64,000 bases of DNA from CAJQQK01 sp963696075 (GTDB lineage: Bacteria; Pseudomonadota; Alphaproteobacteria; Rhizobiales; Hyphomicrobiaceae), in contig CAVOJD010000009.1 in assembly GCA_963696075.1 (NCBI GenBank), positions 310,001 to 374,000 of the forward strand, given 5' to 3'. Below, in pieces: positions 18,528-27,440 of the stretch (position 1 is the stretch's first letter; each line of letters begins with the position of its first letter). The notes below the pieces were generated by a model that had not been told where the DNA came from, made no database searches, and saw only the letters and a list, made by a program, of their open reading frames with translations. The translations under genes and the position numbers were made by a program.

Positions 18528-18935
18528 GTGAGCGCGGACGAGAGAAACAAGCAGATGCTGGAAGAGGGCTCGGCCTTCCAGCCGGCGTTCAACGGCGACG
18601 GGCTGATTGCGGCGATTGCGAGCGATGCCGTGAGCGGTGAAATCCTCATGGTTGCCTGGATGAACGAGGAGTCGCTGGCGCTCAGTCTTGAGACGGGTGT
18701 GGCTCATTTCTGGTCACGGTCGCGCCAGAAGCTATGGCGCAAGGGCGAGGAAAGCGGCAACACGCTGGAAATTTAGGAAATTCTGACCGACTGTGACCAG
18801 GACACCTTGTGGCTCAAGGTCAAGGTCGACGGTGATGGGGTGGCCTGCCACACCGGCAGGCGGTCGTGTTTCTATCGCCGTGTCGAGCGCGTGAAAGACG
18901 GCGGGCGGGGGACGTTCGAACTCATCAAAACGTGA
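18528..18935 (+). pseudogene. hisI: Phosphoribosyl-AMP cyclohydrolase with an in-frame amber stop
   Basis: A 135-residue HisI frame starting with GTG at 18528, three bases after folE. HisI opens the purine ring of PR-AMP in histidine synthesis. Codons 1-82 read as normal HisI up to SRSRQKLWRKGEESGNTLEI; codon 83 (18774-18776) is TAG; the same frame then continues with EILTDCDQDTLWLKV and CHTGRRSCFYR to a TGA at 18933. The magnesium-binding aspartates (DCDQD) and the zinc cysteines all lie after the stop, so a truncated product would be inactive. No frameshift is involved. It could be a sequencing error, a recent nonsense mutation, or suppressed read-through. Confidence 0.85.
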
Positions 18936-18944
18936 TCGCATCCG

Positions 18945-18962
18945 GCCGGGCACGCGCCCGGC
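18945..18962 (+). terminator. GC hairpin after hisI
   Basis: A 7-bp perfect stem GCCGGGC / GCCCGGC with a 4-base loop, ten bases after the hisI stop. There is no real U-tract behind it, so it is at best a weak intrinsic terminator. Confidence 0.35.
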
Positions 18963-19176
18963 TTGCGCGGCCTGTCGGCGGGGTTTTGCGCGCTTTTGTC
19001 TTAAGAGCGCCGCCCGTCGCTGATAGCTTTGCCGAAATGGTAAACGATTCCGGCTATAATGGGCGGATCGCGATCAACAGGCATGCGAATTGCTTTCCTG
19101 ATGTCCGCTTGGCCGCAGTTCCGGTAAGGCGATGGGTGGTGTCAGGCCGCACGTCTCACGAGAAGAGCCGATTGAC

Positions 19177-20223
19177 ATGAGAAAAGGCGCAGGACTTGGC
19201 GACACCAACATCGGGGTCGCTTTCGGTGGCGGGGCCGCACGCGGTTGGGCGCATATCGGCGTTTTGCAGGCATTGCTGGAAGCCGGTATCCGCCCCTCGG
19301 TTGTCGCGGGAACGTCGATTGGCGCGGTGGTGGGCGGCTGCCACGTGGCCGACCGCCTGGACCACCTGATCGATTTTGCGCGGGGGCTGACCCGGCGCAA
19401 GGTTTTCGGGTATTTCGATCTCAATCTGAGCGGCTCCGGCCTGATCAACGGCGAACGTCTCAATTCGGTTCTCAGGGACGCGCTCGGCGATACCCAGATC
19501 GAGGATCTGCCGGTTCCGTTCACGGCGGTTGCCACGGAAATCGGCAGTGGCCATGAGGTCTGGCTGTCGCGCGGTCATCTGGTTGACGCGATGCGCGCTT
19601 CCTACGCCATTCCAGGCGTTTTCCGGCCCATCTCTCTCGATGGGCGCTGGCTGTTCGATGGGGCGCTCGTCAATCCCATCCCGGTGACGGTGTGCCGGGC
19701 GCTGGGCGCGCAATACGTCATCGCGGTCAATCTCAATGCAGATCTGTTCGGGCTTGGCACGGTGCTGGCGGATGTCAACGCGTCCGGCAGCGAACCTCAG
19801 CCTCAGCCCGGTCCGGGACACAATGCGGTCAATGACGAGATCGCGGACGCCTTGCCGGACGCGCTCGAGGCGCCGGAGGATGGGCTCACGTTCCGTAACG
19901 GGTGGGGCGCGACGCGGCTCCTCCAACGCCAGGTCTTCGGGCGCCGGCGGGACGCGCCGGATCTGGCGCCCAGCATCTCGACGGTAATGGTGGACGCATT
20001 CAATATCGTCCATGACCGGATCGCACGTTCGCGGCTTGCCGGTGATCCGCCAGACGTAATGATCTCGCCGCGCCTCTCGGGCATTGGACTGTTTGATTTT
20101 CACCGGGCTGATGAACTGATCGAGCGGGGGTATGCGGCCGGTCAGCGGGTGCTGCGCGAGGTTTCAGAAGACCTTGAGCGCACCCCCAACGTGCAGCGCC
20201 CCACCGTGGTGCGCGTCGGCTGA
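19177..20223 (+). CDS. Patatin-like phospholipase (RssA type)
   Basis: A 348-residue serine acyl hydrolase. The oxyanion loop GGGAARGWAH (near residue 18), the nucleophile motif GTSIGA, and the catalytic aspartate in FDGALVNP form the patatin Ser-Asp dyad. RssA-like bacterial patatins act on membrane lipids, usually without a known substrate. The C-terminal 90 residues contain an acidic segment and a conserved MISPRLSGIGLFDFH block. The ATG at 19177 follows GAGAAGAG; an upstream ATG at 19132 would add 15 residues. Confidence 0.87.
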   Translation: MRKGAGLGDTNIGVAFGGGAARGWAHIGVLQALLEAGIRPSVVAGTSIGAVVGGCHVADRLDHLIDFARGLTRRKVFGYFDLNLSGSGLINGERLNSVLRDALGDTQIEDLPVPFTAVATEIGSGHEVWLSRGHLVDAMRASYAIPGVFRPISLDGRWLFDGALVNPIPVTVCRALGAQYVIAVNLNADLFGLGTVLADVNASGSEPQPQPGPGHNAVNDEIADALPDALEAPEDGLTFRNGWGATRLLQRQVFGRRRDAPDLAPSISTVMVDAFNIVHDRIARSRLAGDPPDVMISPRLSGIGLFDFHRADELIERGYAAGQRVLREVSEDLERTPNVQRPTVVRVG

Positions 20224-20299
20224 TCCAATGAGTGGGCGGTGCGAGTGACCGGTGCCTGCTCGTCTGTCGGCTGCTGCGCGTGGCGGGTCATTGCTGTGG

Positions 20300-21145
20300 T
20301 TAATCGGACAGCGGTACGCCCCACTCCCCGTAGCCCGGGCCCCGGTCGAACCAGGCGAATGCCAGGAAACCGAACAGGAAGCCGCCGATGTGGGCTTCCC
20401 AGGCAATTTCTCCCGACTGCATCATATCGCCAAGGCCGAAACCGAATGCGAGGTTGACCGCCACCCAAATGAGCACGGCGGTCATCGTACGCTGGTCGCG
20501 CAGGGCGAGCCGAATTGGCATCCGCGGCACCGCCATCGGGTGGGAATGGAGCGTGGCGAAGCCGGCGCCGGGCGGGGCTGAGAAAATCAGGCGGAAGGCC
20601 GCTCCCATCAGGCCGGAGATGGCGCCGGAGGCACCCACCAGGGGCAGCATGCCGTTTGGGTTGATGAGCGCGAAGAAGAGGGCGCCGGCAATCGCGGAGG
20701 CTGCAAAAATGGCAAGGAACCCGATGATCCCGCTGCGGCGCGCGATGAGGGAGCCGAAAGCCAGAAACCACGCCGAATTAATCGTCAGGTGGAGCCAATC
20801 GCCGTGCAGGAAGGCGTGGGTCAGGGTCGTGGTCAGGCCGATGGTTAAGCCACCGGGCAGGGCGCCGCTTGCTTCGGTCAGGCGGGCGGGGATAAAGGCC
20901 AGATAGACCAAGGCCTCGATCTGGCCTTCATAGTCGAGGGCGAATTCCCGGATGGCGTGGACCATCACGAAAATGGCGATCATGACGAGCACGATCGTCG
21001 GCGCGTTGAAGATCGGTTCGCGCCGGACCGGCTGGTGATCTTCCACGCGCTGTTCCTTCTGTTGTTCATCACTAATGGCTTTGGCGGCGCCATCGGGCCG
21101 GGCGACAGCGATGTTGCGCCGGCTCATGGCATGGAACGTGCTCAT
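20300..21145 (-). CDS. Rhomboid family intramembrane serine protease
   Basis: A 281-residue polytopic protein. After a charged cytoplasmic N-terminus (about 50 residues) come at least six membrane segments. The rhomboid landmarks are HAFLHGDWLHLTINSAWF, the nucleophile motif GASGAISG, and the catalytic histidine in WEAHIGGFLFG. Rhomboids cleave within or beside the membrane. Three in-frame ATGs (21187, 21145, 21127) are possible; none has a clear RBS, so the N-terminus is uncertain. It converges with the patatin gene and is divergent from the PAS gene. Confidence 0.88.
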   Translation of the reverse strand: MSTFHAMSRRNIAVARPDGAAKAISDEQQKEQRVEDHQPVRREPIFNAPTIVLVMIAIFVMVHAIREFALDYEGQIEALVYLAFIPARLTEASGALPGGLTIGLTTTLTHAFLHGDWLHLTINSAWFLAFGSLIARRSGIIGFLAIFAASAIAGALFFALINPNGMLPLVGASGAISGLMGAAFRLIFSAPPGAGFATLHSHPMAVPRMPIRLALRDQRTMTAVLIWVAVNLAFGFGLGDMMQSGEIAWEAHIGGFLFGFLAFAWFDRGPGYGEWGVPLSD

Positions 21146-21264
21146 TGGCAATCGCGGCCAGCGAACGAGACGCGTTCGATGGATCATGGCCGCCGGCCGG
21201 GCGGGACGGCCGCGAGATAACGCGACACTCTTTTATAGACGATGCCGTCCGAAATGGTGACACG

Positions 21265-21897
21265 ATGAAACTGCCAACCACCAGGGGCTTGTACGATTAC
21301 TGGAACGCGGTACGCGGCGCCCGGCTCGCGCCGCGCCGTTATGAAATCGAACCGTCCCAGATCGTGCCTTTCCTGTCCGAGACGATTATCCTGGAAAAGC
21401 CGAACACGGAGGAGTGCCGGGTTCGGGTCGCCGGGACGCAAATCGGCGAATGGCTCGGCCATGACATTCGGGGCGAGCTGTTCTTTGATCTTTGGCGGCC
21501 GGAGGACCGGGTCGTGCTGATGGACAATGTGACGGCGATGTGTGCCCACGGCGGGGTGGGACTGTTCGAGTTTGATGTGCAGGAGCGGGACGCGGATTTT
21601 GCCTCGGCCTCATTTGAGATGCTGCTGTTGCCGCTCACTCATCTGGGTGATGACGTCGAGCGCGTTCTCGGATCGATCTCGATCATCGAAGATAAGATGT
21701 TTGCCGGCGATATGAGTATGGGGCTCGGGCTGACGCACAACGAAATCCTGTGGCCCGATGGGCGGCCGCATGGGTTGCGGCAGCCGAGGGCCAACGCCAT
21801 GACGCAGGCGGTCGAGGGGGGCATGCGTCGTGCTCGGCTTGTGCGCAGCGACCGGCGCCGTTTCCTTGTCTATGACGGCGGGCGCAGCGGCGAGTGA
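21265..21897 (+). CDS. PAS domain protein (PAS_5 family)
   Basis: A 210-residue cytoplasmic protein beginning LYDYWNAVRGARLAPRR, with a PAS-like core FRVAGT-type segment (VRVAGTQIGEWLGHDIRGELFFDLW). This arrangement is typical of the alphaproteobacterial PAS_5 family, of which Caulobacter MopJ is a described relative. No output domain is attached, so it likely acts through partner proteins. The ATG at 21265 sits where the family's N-terminus starts. The C-terminal 50 residues are arginine-rich. Confidence 0.8.
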   Translation: MKLPTTRGLYDYWNAVRGARLAPRRYEIEPSQIVPFLSETIILEKPNTEECRVRVAGTQIGEWLGHDIRGELFFDLWRPEDRVVLMDNVTAMCAHGGVGLFEFDVQERDADFASASFEMLLLPLTHLGDDVERVLGSISIIEDKMFAGDMSMGLGLTHNEILWPDGRPHGLRQPRANAMTQAVEGGMRRARLVRSDRRRFLVYDGGRSGE

Positions 21898-22239
21898 ACC
21901 GCCGGCGCGCGATCGTTCTTCCCTTCCCCGTCGACATTGCCGAGACGCCAGCTTGCCCACCGGGCGACGCTGCGCGCTTGCGTGACCTCTCGGCCACAGC
22001 CGATCCCGCCCAATTCGGCTAAGGTCGCCTGGTCTATGCTGGCGACTGACATGCGGGGGCTGTCAGTTGTCTGGGGTATCAAACAAATTTCGCCATCTGC
22101 TTGCCCAGTTCTCATTGCTGCCATGGTTGGCGCCATGAACATGGGCATGAATATGGGATGAGTATGTGATCGGGCGTGGCCGATCCGGTAAGACACCGGG
22201 CGCCGATGGTTCGGGGTGGAGCGGGAAAGTTGTGCGCGC
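21898..22239. other. Intergenic stretch without a supported gene
   Basis: 342 bases between the PAS gene and the pentapeptide-repeat gene. A possible 36-codon frame (22051-22161) ends in a methionine-rich run, but it lacks a convincing RBS. I see no promoter, hairpin or repeat that I would defend; it presumably carries the promoter of the following gene. Confidence 0.4.
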
Positions 22240-24375
22240 ATGAGTGAAACGGCTCGGTACGACGTCGAAGCTGAGACGCCGGTCAATCCCTATTCGCTTC
22301 TCGAGGCGGTCAACCGCTCGAGCGACACGGCGCATATGGGGTGGCTGATCTTTCTCGGCATCATGGCGTATCTGCTGATTGCGGTGGCAGGCGTCACGCA
22401 TCGAGACCTGCTGCTTGCCACGCCGGTGCAGCTGCCGATCCTCGGGGTCGAGATCCCACTCGTTCAGTTCTTCCAATTCGCACCCGTCCTGCTGGTGCTG
22501 TTTCACCTCGGGCTGGTGTCGCAGCTGGTGCTTCTCGCGCGTAAGACGCTCGAATTCGATCAGGCTGTGCATCAACTCGAGCCAAGCCGGCGGCGGACAC
22601 ACCCGCTGCGCCTCGAACTCCATAATTTCTTCTTCGTCCAGGGCATCGCCGGTCCGAACCGCAGCCTGATCATGGGCCTCTTCCTGCACGGCATGTCGTG
22701 GCTCACGCTGGTCGTGATTCCGGTCGTTCTGCTGCTCTTCATTCAGTTCTCGTTCCTGCCCTATCACAGCATCCACATCACCTGGACGCATCGGGTCGCA
22801 CTCGTCGTCGATATCGTGATCCTGGCGCTGCTTGGCGTTTTTCTCATTCGCGCCGAGACGCACTTTTTCCAGGCGCTGGGCCGTGCCGTTGCGACCCATC
22901 CCCTCACTTCGCTGCTGACGGCCGTCCTCTTATCGGCGGTTGTGTTCATGTCGTTTGTGGTCGCGACGATCCCGGGGGAATGGCTTGACCGGTCGCTGCG
23001 TCAGTATTTCGAGCGCGGCGCGTCGTCGTCGGTGCAGCGGGCGCAGCCTGGCGGGGCGTGGACCGACTACATTCCGGATAATCCTCTGCCGCTGCTGTTT
23101 GCCGATTCCGATGGCACGCTGTTCGGCTTGTTCGAGCGCAATCTGAACGTGACCGACGTCGATTTCGTCGTTGACCGGGACGTTTCGCCCGGCGAGCCGT
23201 CGATTTCGTTGCGGGGGCGCGATCTGAGGTTCGCCAGGCTCGATCGGTCAGACCTGCACCAAGCCGACATGACCGGGGCCAATCTGGATGGGGCGAGCCT
23301 CACGGGGGCGAACCTCACGGATGTGCGGCTGAACTGTGCCGATGAACGTCATTTGATCCTGACCGACGACCGCAGCAAGGCGGGGTGCGCGAGTGCGCGC
23401 AAGGCCAAGTTCACGTTTGCGCGGCTCTCTGGTGCTTCGATGAATGCGATCGACCTCAGGGGGGCGGATCTGCAGGAGGCCAACCTCGGGTCGGCACAAA
23501 TGAAGTATGCGTGGCTTGCCGGGGCCAACTTCTCGTCGGCGAAATTGCAGAAAGCCGACATCACCGGCGGCGCCCGGGCGCAGGGCGTTGATTTTCTTCT
23601 CGCCAACCTCGAAGGCGCCGATCTCACCGGCGCGCAGTTGCAATACGCCGATTTCTCCAATGCCGCGATGCGCGGCATCACGCTCGAACATGCCCAACTC
23701 CAAGGCGCAACGCTCAGGGACGCGGATCTTGATGGCGCCTATCTGCGCCGGATCCGCCTTCAGGGGGCGGATCTGTCCGGCTCGAACCTGCGGGGGGCGG
23801 ATCTGCGGCAATCGCAGGTGTGGATGACGTTGCCGCCGGAAACCGATCGGCTGCGGCTGGCGGATTTACGAACGGTCGCGGTCGCCCCCCTGACCAAGGA
23901 AGAACGCAACCAGTTGATGTCGAGCGTCTATGCAATTGAGGACCCGCGCCTGCGGTTCAACGTGCGCGAAAGCCTGACGGGGTTGATTGACGTCGCCAAG
24001 AGTTCGGCGTGGCAAGGCAGTGATGATGCGCGCTTCTGGTCTTCGTTGGAGACCATCGGGCTGCCGGGGATGGCGATCGATTACAATCGGGAGTTGACCG
24101 CCTACCTCGAGACGCTGGCGTGCCAGTCGAAGTGGTCGAATGGGGCGGTGGCGGAAGGTATCGCGCGGCGGGCGATCAACGGGCGGTTTGCTGGCAACGT
24201 CGCCGCGCTCTCGGAGCGGTTTCTGGATGGTGAGGGGTGTGCCGGCGGGGCAGGCCTCAGCCGGACGATGAAGGTCTCACTGCAGGCTGCAGTGGTCGAG
24301 GCGCGTGAGCGATTGGGGCCGTCCGGGGGGCGTGAGCCTGGAACGCAACGCGCGGTGAGCACCGGCGCGCAATAG
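22240..24375 (+). CDS. Membrane-anchored pentapeptide-repeat protein
   Basis: A 711-residue protein in two parts. Residues 30-250 contain about five membrane segments (LIFLGIMAYLLIAVAGV first; LLTAVLLSAVVFMSFVV last). From about 320 to 545 it has pentapeptide repeats of the A(D/N)LxG type, such as ANLDGASLTGANLTDV and ADLSGSNLRGADLR, which fold as a right-handed quadrilateral beta-helix. An insertion with two cysteines interrupts the repeats near residue 365. The C-terminal 150 residues are helical. Many such proteins occur in alphaproteobacteria; none has a clear function. The ATG at 22240 was preferred over a GTG eight codons upstream. Confidence 0.82.
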   Translation: MSETARYDVEAETPVNPYSLLEAVNRSSDTAHMGWLIFLGIMAYLLIAVAGVTHRDLLLATPVQLPILGVEIPLVQFFQFAPVLLVLFHLGLVSQLVLLARKTLEFDQAVHQLEPSRRRTHPLRLELHNFFFVQGIAGPNRSLIMGLFLHGMSWLTLVVIPVVLLLFIQFSFLPYHSIHITWTHRVALVVDIVILALLGVFLIRAETHFFQALGRAVATHPLTSLLTAVLLSAVVFMSFVVATIPGEWLDRSLRQYFERGASSSVQRAQPGGAWTDYIPDNPLPLLFADSDGTLFGLFERNLNVTDVDFVVDRDVSPGEPSISLRGRDLRFARLDRSDLHQADMTGANLDGASLTGANLTDVRLNCADERHLILTDDRSKAGCASARKAKFTFARLSGASMNAIDLRGADLQEANLGSAQMKYAWLAGANFSSAKLQKADITGGARAQGVDFLLANLEGADLTGAQLQYADFSNAAMRGITLEHAQLQGATLRDADLDGAYLRRIRLQGADLSGSNLRGADLRQSQVWMTLPPETDRLRLADLRTVAVAPLTKEERNQLMSSVYAIEDPRLRFNVRESLTGLIDVAKSSAWQGSDDARFWSSLETIGLPGMAIDYNRELTAYLETLACQSKWSNGAVAEGIARRAINGRFAGNVAALSERFLDGEGCAGGAGLSRTMKVSLQAAVVEARERLGPSGGREPGTQRAVSTGAQ

Positions 24376-24452
24376 GACGCGTGGTTGTGATTGTGCGGGA
24401 CGGGGATAAGTTGCAGCAACACGCTTGCAATCGCGTTTTGTCTGCGTGATAA

Positions 24453-24467
24453 GAACAAATGTGAAAC
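24453..24467. promoter_or_regulatory. Near-match LexA (SOS) box upstream of ssb
   Basis: GAAC-N7-AAAC, one base off the alphaproteobacterial LexA site GAAC-N7-GAAC (equivalently GTTC-N7-GTTC). It lies 153 bases before the ssb start. ssb is often SOS-regulated, but a single imperfect half-site is weak evidence. Confidence 0.4.
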
Positions 24468-24620
24468 ATAAGCCCGCCACGATTCCGGTGGACAAGGGCG
24501 ATGCCGGCATGGCGGTGGGAGAGAGGCATACTATCGTGCCGCGAATCCGGTCTGGCTCAGCGGTCGACGATCCCTCTGCCGCGTGGCCACGCCAGTGACG
24601 GCAGCAGGGAAAGGAATTCC

Positions 24621-25139
24621 ATGGCAGGCTCCATCAACAAGGTCATCCTGGTCGGCAACCTCGGCGCCGATCCCGAGATCCGCCGCACACAGGACGGGCG
24701 TCCGATCGCCAATCTCCGGATTGCGACGAGTGAGAGCTGGCGCGACAAGAGTTCGGGCGAGCGACGTGAGCGCACCGAATGGCATCGGGTCGTGATTTTC
24801 AACGAAGGTCTTTGCAAGATCGCGGAGCAGTATCTGCGCAAGGGCTCAAAGGTTTATCTCGAAGGCCAATTGCAGACCCGGAAATGGCAGGACCAGTCCG
24901 GACAGGACCGCTATTCCACCGAGGTCGTCCTGCAGGGCTTCAACGGCAACCTCACCATGCTCGATGGGCGCAGCGGCGGCGGTGGCATGGCCGAAGCCGG
25001 TGGTGGTGATTTCGATAGCGGCGGCGGTTATGGCGGTTACGATGAGCCGCGCAAGCCGGCTTCGGGCGGCGGCGGGAGTGGTGGCGGTGGTGGCGGGCAA
25101 AGCTACGACAAGCCGCTGGATGATGAGATCCCCTTCTGA
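24621..25139 (+). CDS. ssb: Single-stranded DNA-binding protein
   Basis: A 172-residue SSB. The OB-fold covers residues 1-110 (SINKVILVGNLGADPEIRR, then RTEWHRVVIFNEGL and YLEGQLQTRKWQDQ). A Gly-rich flexible linker follows, ending in the acidic tip DDEIPF that recruits repair and replication proteins. The ATG at 24621 has a GGGAAAGGAATT RBS. In many relatives ssb neighbours uvrA; here uvrA is 13 kb away. Confidence 0.97.
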   Translation: MAGSINKVILVGNLGADPEIRRTQDGRPIANLRIATSESWRDKSSGERRERTEWHRVVIFNEGLCKIAEQYLRKGSKVYLEGQLQTRKWQDQSGQDRYSTEVVLQGFNGNLTMLDGRSGGGGMAEAGGGDFDSGGGYGGYDEPRKPASGGGGSGGGGGGQSYDKPLDDEIPF

Positions 25140-25338
25140 GTCCTGGTCAGTCTCGCACCCAGCGTAGGGCGCGCCGAGCCTCAGGGTGGCGCCGACGGGC
25201 GATCAGCCTGATGGGCGCGCCGTCGTTTGGGCATTAACCCTTCAGGCGGCGACGCCTGAGAGATGGCATCCGGCTTGCTTCTTGTGTTTCGCACCGTTGA
25301 ACTGGCATCATATGGTGGGTGCGGAGGCGTGTCGGAAC

Positions 25339-26571
25339 ATGAAGAAGTTGTTCGGCAATCTGGCGCTGGTTTTAGCGTCGCTGGTTGCTTGTTTTGCATT
25401 CATTGAGTTTGTCGTGTGCCGCACGGTGCTGGTGCCGGATGATGTTCTGGAGAACGTTACGAAGAACCAGGTCGTGCGCTACAAGCCGGGCACCCGCGCG
25501 ACGTTCCGCCATCCCGATGGTACCGCGAGCACCGTTGTCGTTAATGCGCAGGGGTGGAATTCGCGCCGGCCGTTCTATGTCGAGGCGAAAGAGCGTGATG
25601 TGAAACGCATCGCGATTGTTGGCGATTCCTATGTCCATGGCGCGTTCGTCGATCGCGAAGAGCATTTCGCGGCCCGGCTGGAGGATGCGCTTGGCGAGCG
25701 GGGCGCCCAGGCCGAGGTCTACCGGTTCGGGATGGATGGGGCACCGCTCAGCCAGTATCTCCACATGCTGCGCCGCGAGGTGCTGGCCTATCGCCCGGAT
25801 ATCGTCGTCATTCCCCTCATCCATAATGATTTCGATGAGAGCTACCGCTTCCTCAAGACGCGGTATGCCTCCGCGTTCATGAAGCTTGAGCGGACGGGGC
25901 CGGGTGATGAGGTGCGCGAGATCGCTCCCGCCCCCTTCCAGGCCGGCGTCGCAGACATGCTGCGCCAGTCCGCGGCCTTTCGATACATCTACTACGAGAC
26001 CGGGCTCTATCTGCGCGTGAAGGCTTTTGTCAGCCGATATTTCTGGGGCGGTGAAGAGCAGTTCGATCCCCGCTTCGTCTCGTCCGCAGTCGATGTGCGC
26101 AAGATCCGCGACCATGACGCAAACCGGTTTTTCGCGCGCTATGTCATGAGCGAGATCGCGAAGCTGTCGCGGCAGCACGGGTTCAAACTGTTGTTCGTGA
26201 TGGATGGCGTGCGCGAGGCGGTCTATGCGATGGAGCCGCGGGACCAGTGGGAGGTTTCTAGGCTCAATGAGCTTGCTGCAGGGCTCGCCCAGGAACTGGA
26301 TCTGAACTTCGTCGATCTCCAGGATGCGTTCGCATCCGATTTTGGCCATCACGGCGAGCGGTTCGAGTTTGCCTTCGACTGGCACTGGAATGCGCGCGGC
26401 AATCGCATTGTTGCAGACGTTCTGGAGCGTGAACTTGTCATGCGTGGCTGGGTCGACGTGGCGCCCGGGGCGGATGCGCCGGCGGCCGGGATCGCGTGTG
26501 GTGACGCGCGGGCCTCGGCGGGCAGGCCGTGCCAGCGGGCTTCCCTTCCCTCCCCTGTCGTGGCGCGCTGA
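25339..26571 (+). CDS. Secreted or membrane-anchored SGNH/GDSL-like hydrolase
   Basis: A 410-residue protein with an N-terminal signal anchor (about residues 6-28). The SGNH nucleophile motif is IAIVGDSYVHG (S97), the block with Asn is PLIHNDFDES, and the catalytic Asp/His pair is in DWHWNARGN near residue 365. The fold is that of lipases, esterases and O-acetyl-modifying enzymes of the envelope. The last 35 residues are a low-complexity Ala/Pro/Arg tail. The ATG at 25339 was chosen because the signal anchor begins there. The substrate is unknown. Confidence 0.78.
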   Translation: MKKLFGNLALVLASLVACFAFIEFVVCRTVLVPDDVLENVTKNQVVRYKPGTRATFRHPDGTASTVVVNAQGWNSRRPFYVEAKERDVKRIAIVGDSYVHGAFVDREEHFAARLEDALGERGAQAEVYRFGMDGAPLSQYLHMLRREVLAYRPDIVVIPLIHNDFDESYRFLKTRYASAFMKLERTGPGDEVREIAPAPFQAGVADMLRQSAAFRYIYYETGLYLRVKAFVSRYFWGGEEQFDPRFVSSAVDVRKIRDHDANRFFARYVMSEIAKLSRQHGFKLLFVMDGVREAVYAMEPRDQWEVSRLNELAAGLAQELDLNFVDLQDAFASDFGHHGERFEFAFDWHWNARGNRIVADVLERELVMRGWVDVAPGADAPAAGIACGDARASAGRPCQRASLPSPVVAR

Positions 26572-26741
26572 TAGGATGAGCGCTTGGCGTGGCTCTGCTC
26601 GGACCGCGTTGGTTCGTGCGTGGTGGCGCCTGAGCGGTGCGGCCGTTGACGTTGGGGCGATGTCGAGGTGAACTGTGGGATGCTGCGCCCTGCGTTTGCG
26701 CGGTTCCATCCAATTGGCAGGGCTTTGGGGGAGACTTTTCG

Positions 26742-27116
26742 ATGGTGACGCGCGTTCTGGCGACAACGCTGCTGGTGGTGGGCGCGACGGTCCTGGCGGT
26801 TGCGGGCGAGGCCGATGTGATCGCGGTGGACGTTCGCCAGTCGGCGCCGGAGACGTTCTCGTTTGAGGTGACGGTTCGCCACGACGATCAAGGGTGGCAG
26901 CATTATGCGAACCGGTGGGACGTGGTCGGGCCGGACGGCAGTGTTCTTGGCAGCCGCAAGCTGCTCCATCCCCACGATACAGAGCAACCGTTCACACGCG
27001 GGCTCAGTGGCGTGCGCATTCCGCGCACCATCGCGCAGGTGAGCGTGCGGGCCCATGACACCCAGCATGGACTTGGCGGCAAGGTGGTCACGATCCAGGT
27101 TCCTCACAGCGATTGA
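26742..27116 (+). CDS. Small secreted protein of unknown function
   Basis: A 124-residue protein with a signal peptide (about residues 1-22, ending AVAGEA), followed by a beta-rich domain: FSFEVTVRHDDQGWQHYANRW, then LLHPHDTEQPFTRGLSGV and VSVRAHDTQHGLGGK. The His-rich motifs HPHDTEQPFTR and HDTQHG look conserved and could bind metal; that is inference. A GGGGGAGA RBS precedes ATG at 26742. No family name can be assigned. It converges on the small membrane-peptide gene. Confidence 0.65.
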   Translation: MVTRVLATTLLVVGATVLAVAGEADVIAVDVRQSAPETFSFEVTVRHDDQGWQHYANRWDVVGPDGSVLGSRKLLHPHDTEQPFTRGLSGVRIPRTIAQVSVRAHDTQHGLGGKVVTIQVPHSD

Positions 27117-27155
27117 GGGCGTGAGGTTGCCCGTCGGTGGCGATCTCGGGTGGTC

Positions 27156-27186
27156 AAATAAAAAGGCGCGGGGTGGGACCGCGCCT
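27156..27186 (-). terminator. Intrinsic terminator of the 27-residue membrane peptide gene
   Basis: Read on the minus strand: an 8-bp GC-rich stem AGGCGCGG / CCGCGCCT with a 7-base loop, followed by TTTTTATTT. This is the best intrinsic terminator in the window. It lies 40 bases after the stop of the small gene and could also stop transcription arriving from the convergent secreted-protein gene. Confidence 0.8.
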
Positions 27187-27226
27187 GATCAGCTTCTTGT
27201 TGGCTATAAAGTTTTGCCTGGCGCTC

Positions 27227-27310
27227 TCAGATGAGGCCCAAAACCAGTGCCGTCAGAAAGGCGAAAGACACCATTACCAAGGCTACGTTCAGTCTGGTTT
27301 GCAGTTCCAT
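27227..27310 (-). CDS. 27-residue single-pass membrane peptide
   Basis: A very short gene: ATG at 27310, 27 codons, TGA at 27227. The product starts MELQTRLNVA and ends FLTALVLGLI, so it is a short amphipathic N-terminus leading into one membrane helix (about residues 9-27) at the extreme C-terminus. An RBS (CGGAG, nine bases spacing), a plausible promoter (27413-27440) and a strong terminator (27156-27186) bracket it as a stand-alone transcription unit. It overlaps no other real gene. I do not recognise a named family. Small membrane peptides often modulate a larger membrane protein. Confidence 0.65.
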   Translation of the reverse strand: MELQTRLNVALVMVSFAFLTALVLGLI

Positions 27311-27412
27311 GGTCAGCTACTCCGTGCAGCTTCGTTTGAACTCGTCCCCAGTGCCCCCGAACCACTGCGCTTCTTGGACCTCAGACGCCGCCACGCGTCT
27401 GATTAACCAAAT

Positions 27413-27440
27413 TTTATAGGTGCGCACCCGCATCACGCAA
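27413..27440 (-). promoter_or_regulatory. Possible promoter of the 27-residue peptide gene
   Basis: On the minus strand, TTGCGT and TATAAA are separated by 16 bases, a fair match to a housekeeping-type promoter. It would give a 5' leader of roughly 95 bases. The -35 region lies inside an inverted repeat (27430-27456). Confidence 0.45.

Noticed and set aside
22051..22161. 36-codon frame ending in a Met/Gly-rich run (MNMGMNMG)
   Set aside because: No clear RBS, no membrane or signal features, and the Met-rich end may be chance from a GGCATGAA repeat; not enough to call.
25242..25259. Terminator or riboswitch after ssb
   Set aside because: A 7-bp stem TCAGGCG / CGCCTGA is present but has no U-tract and no further conserved structure.
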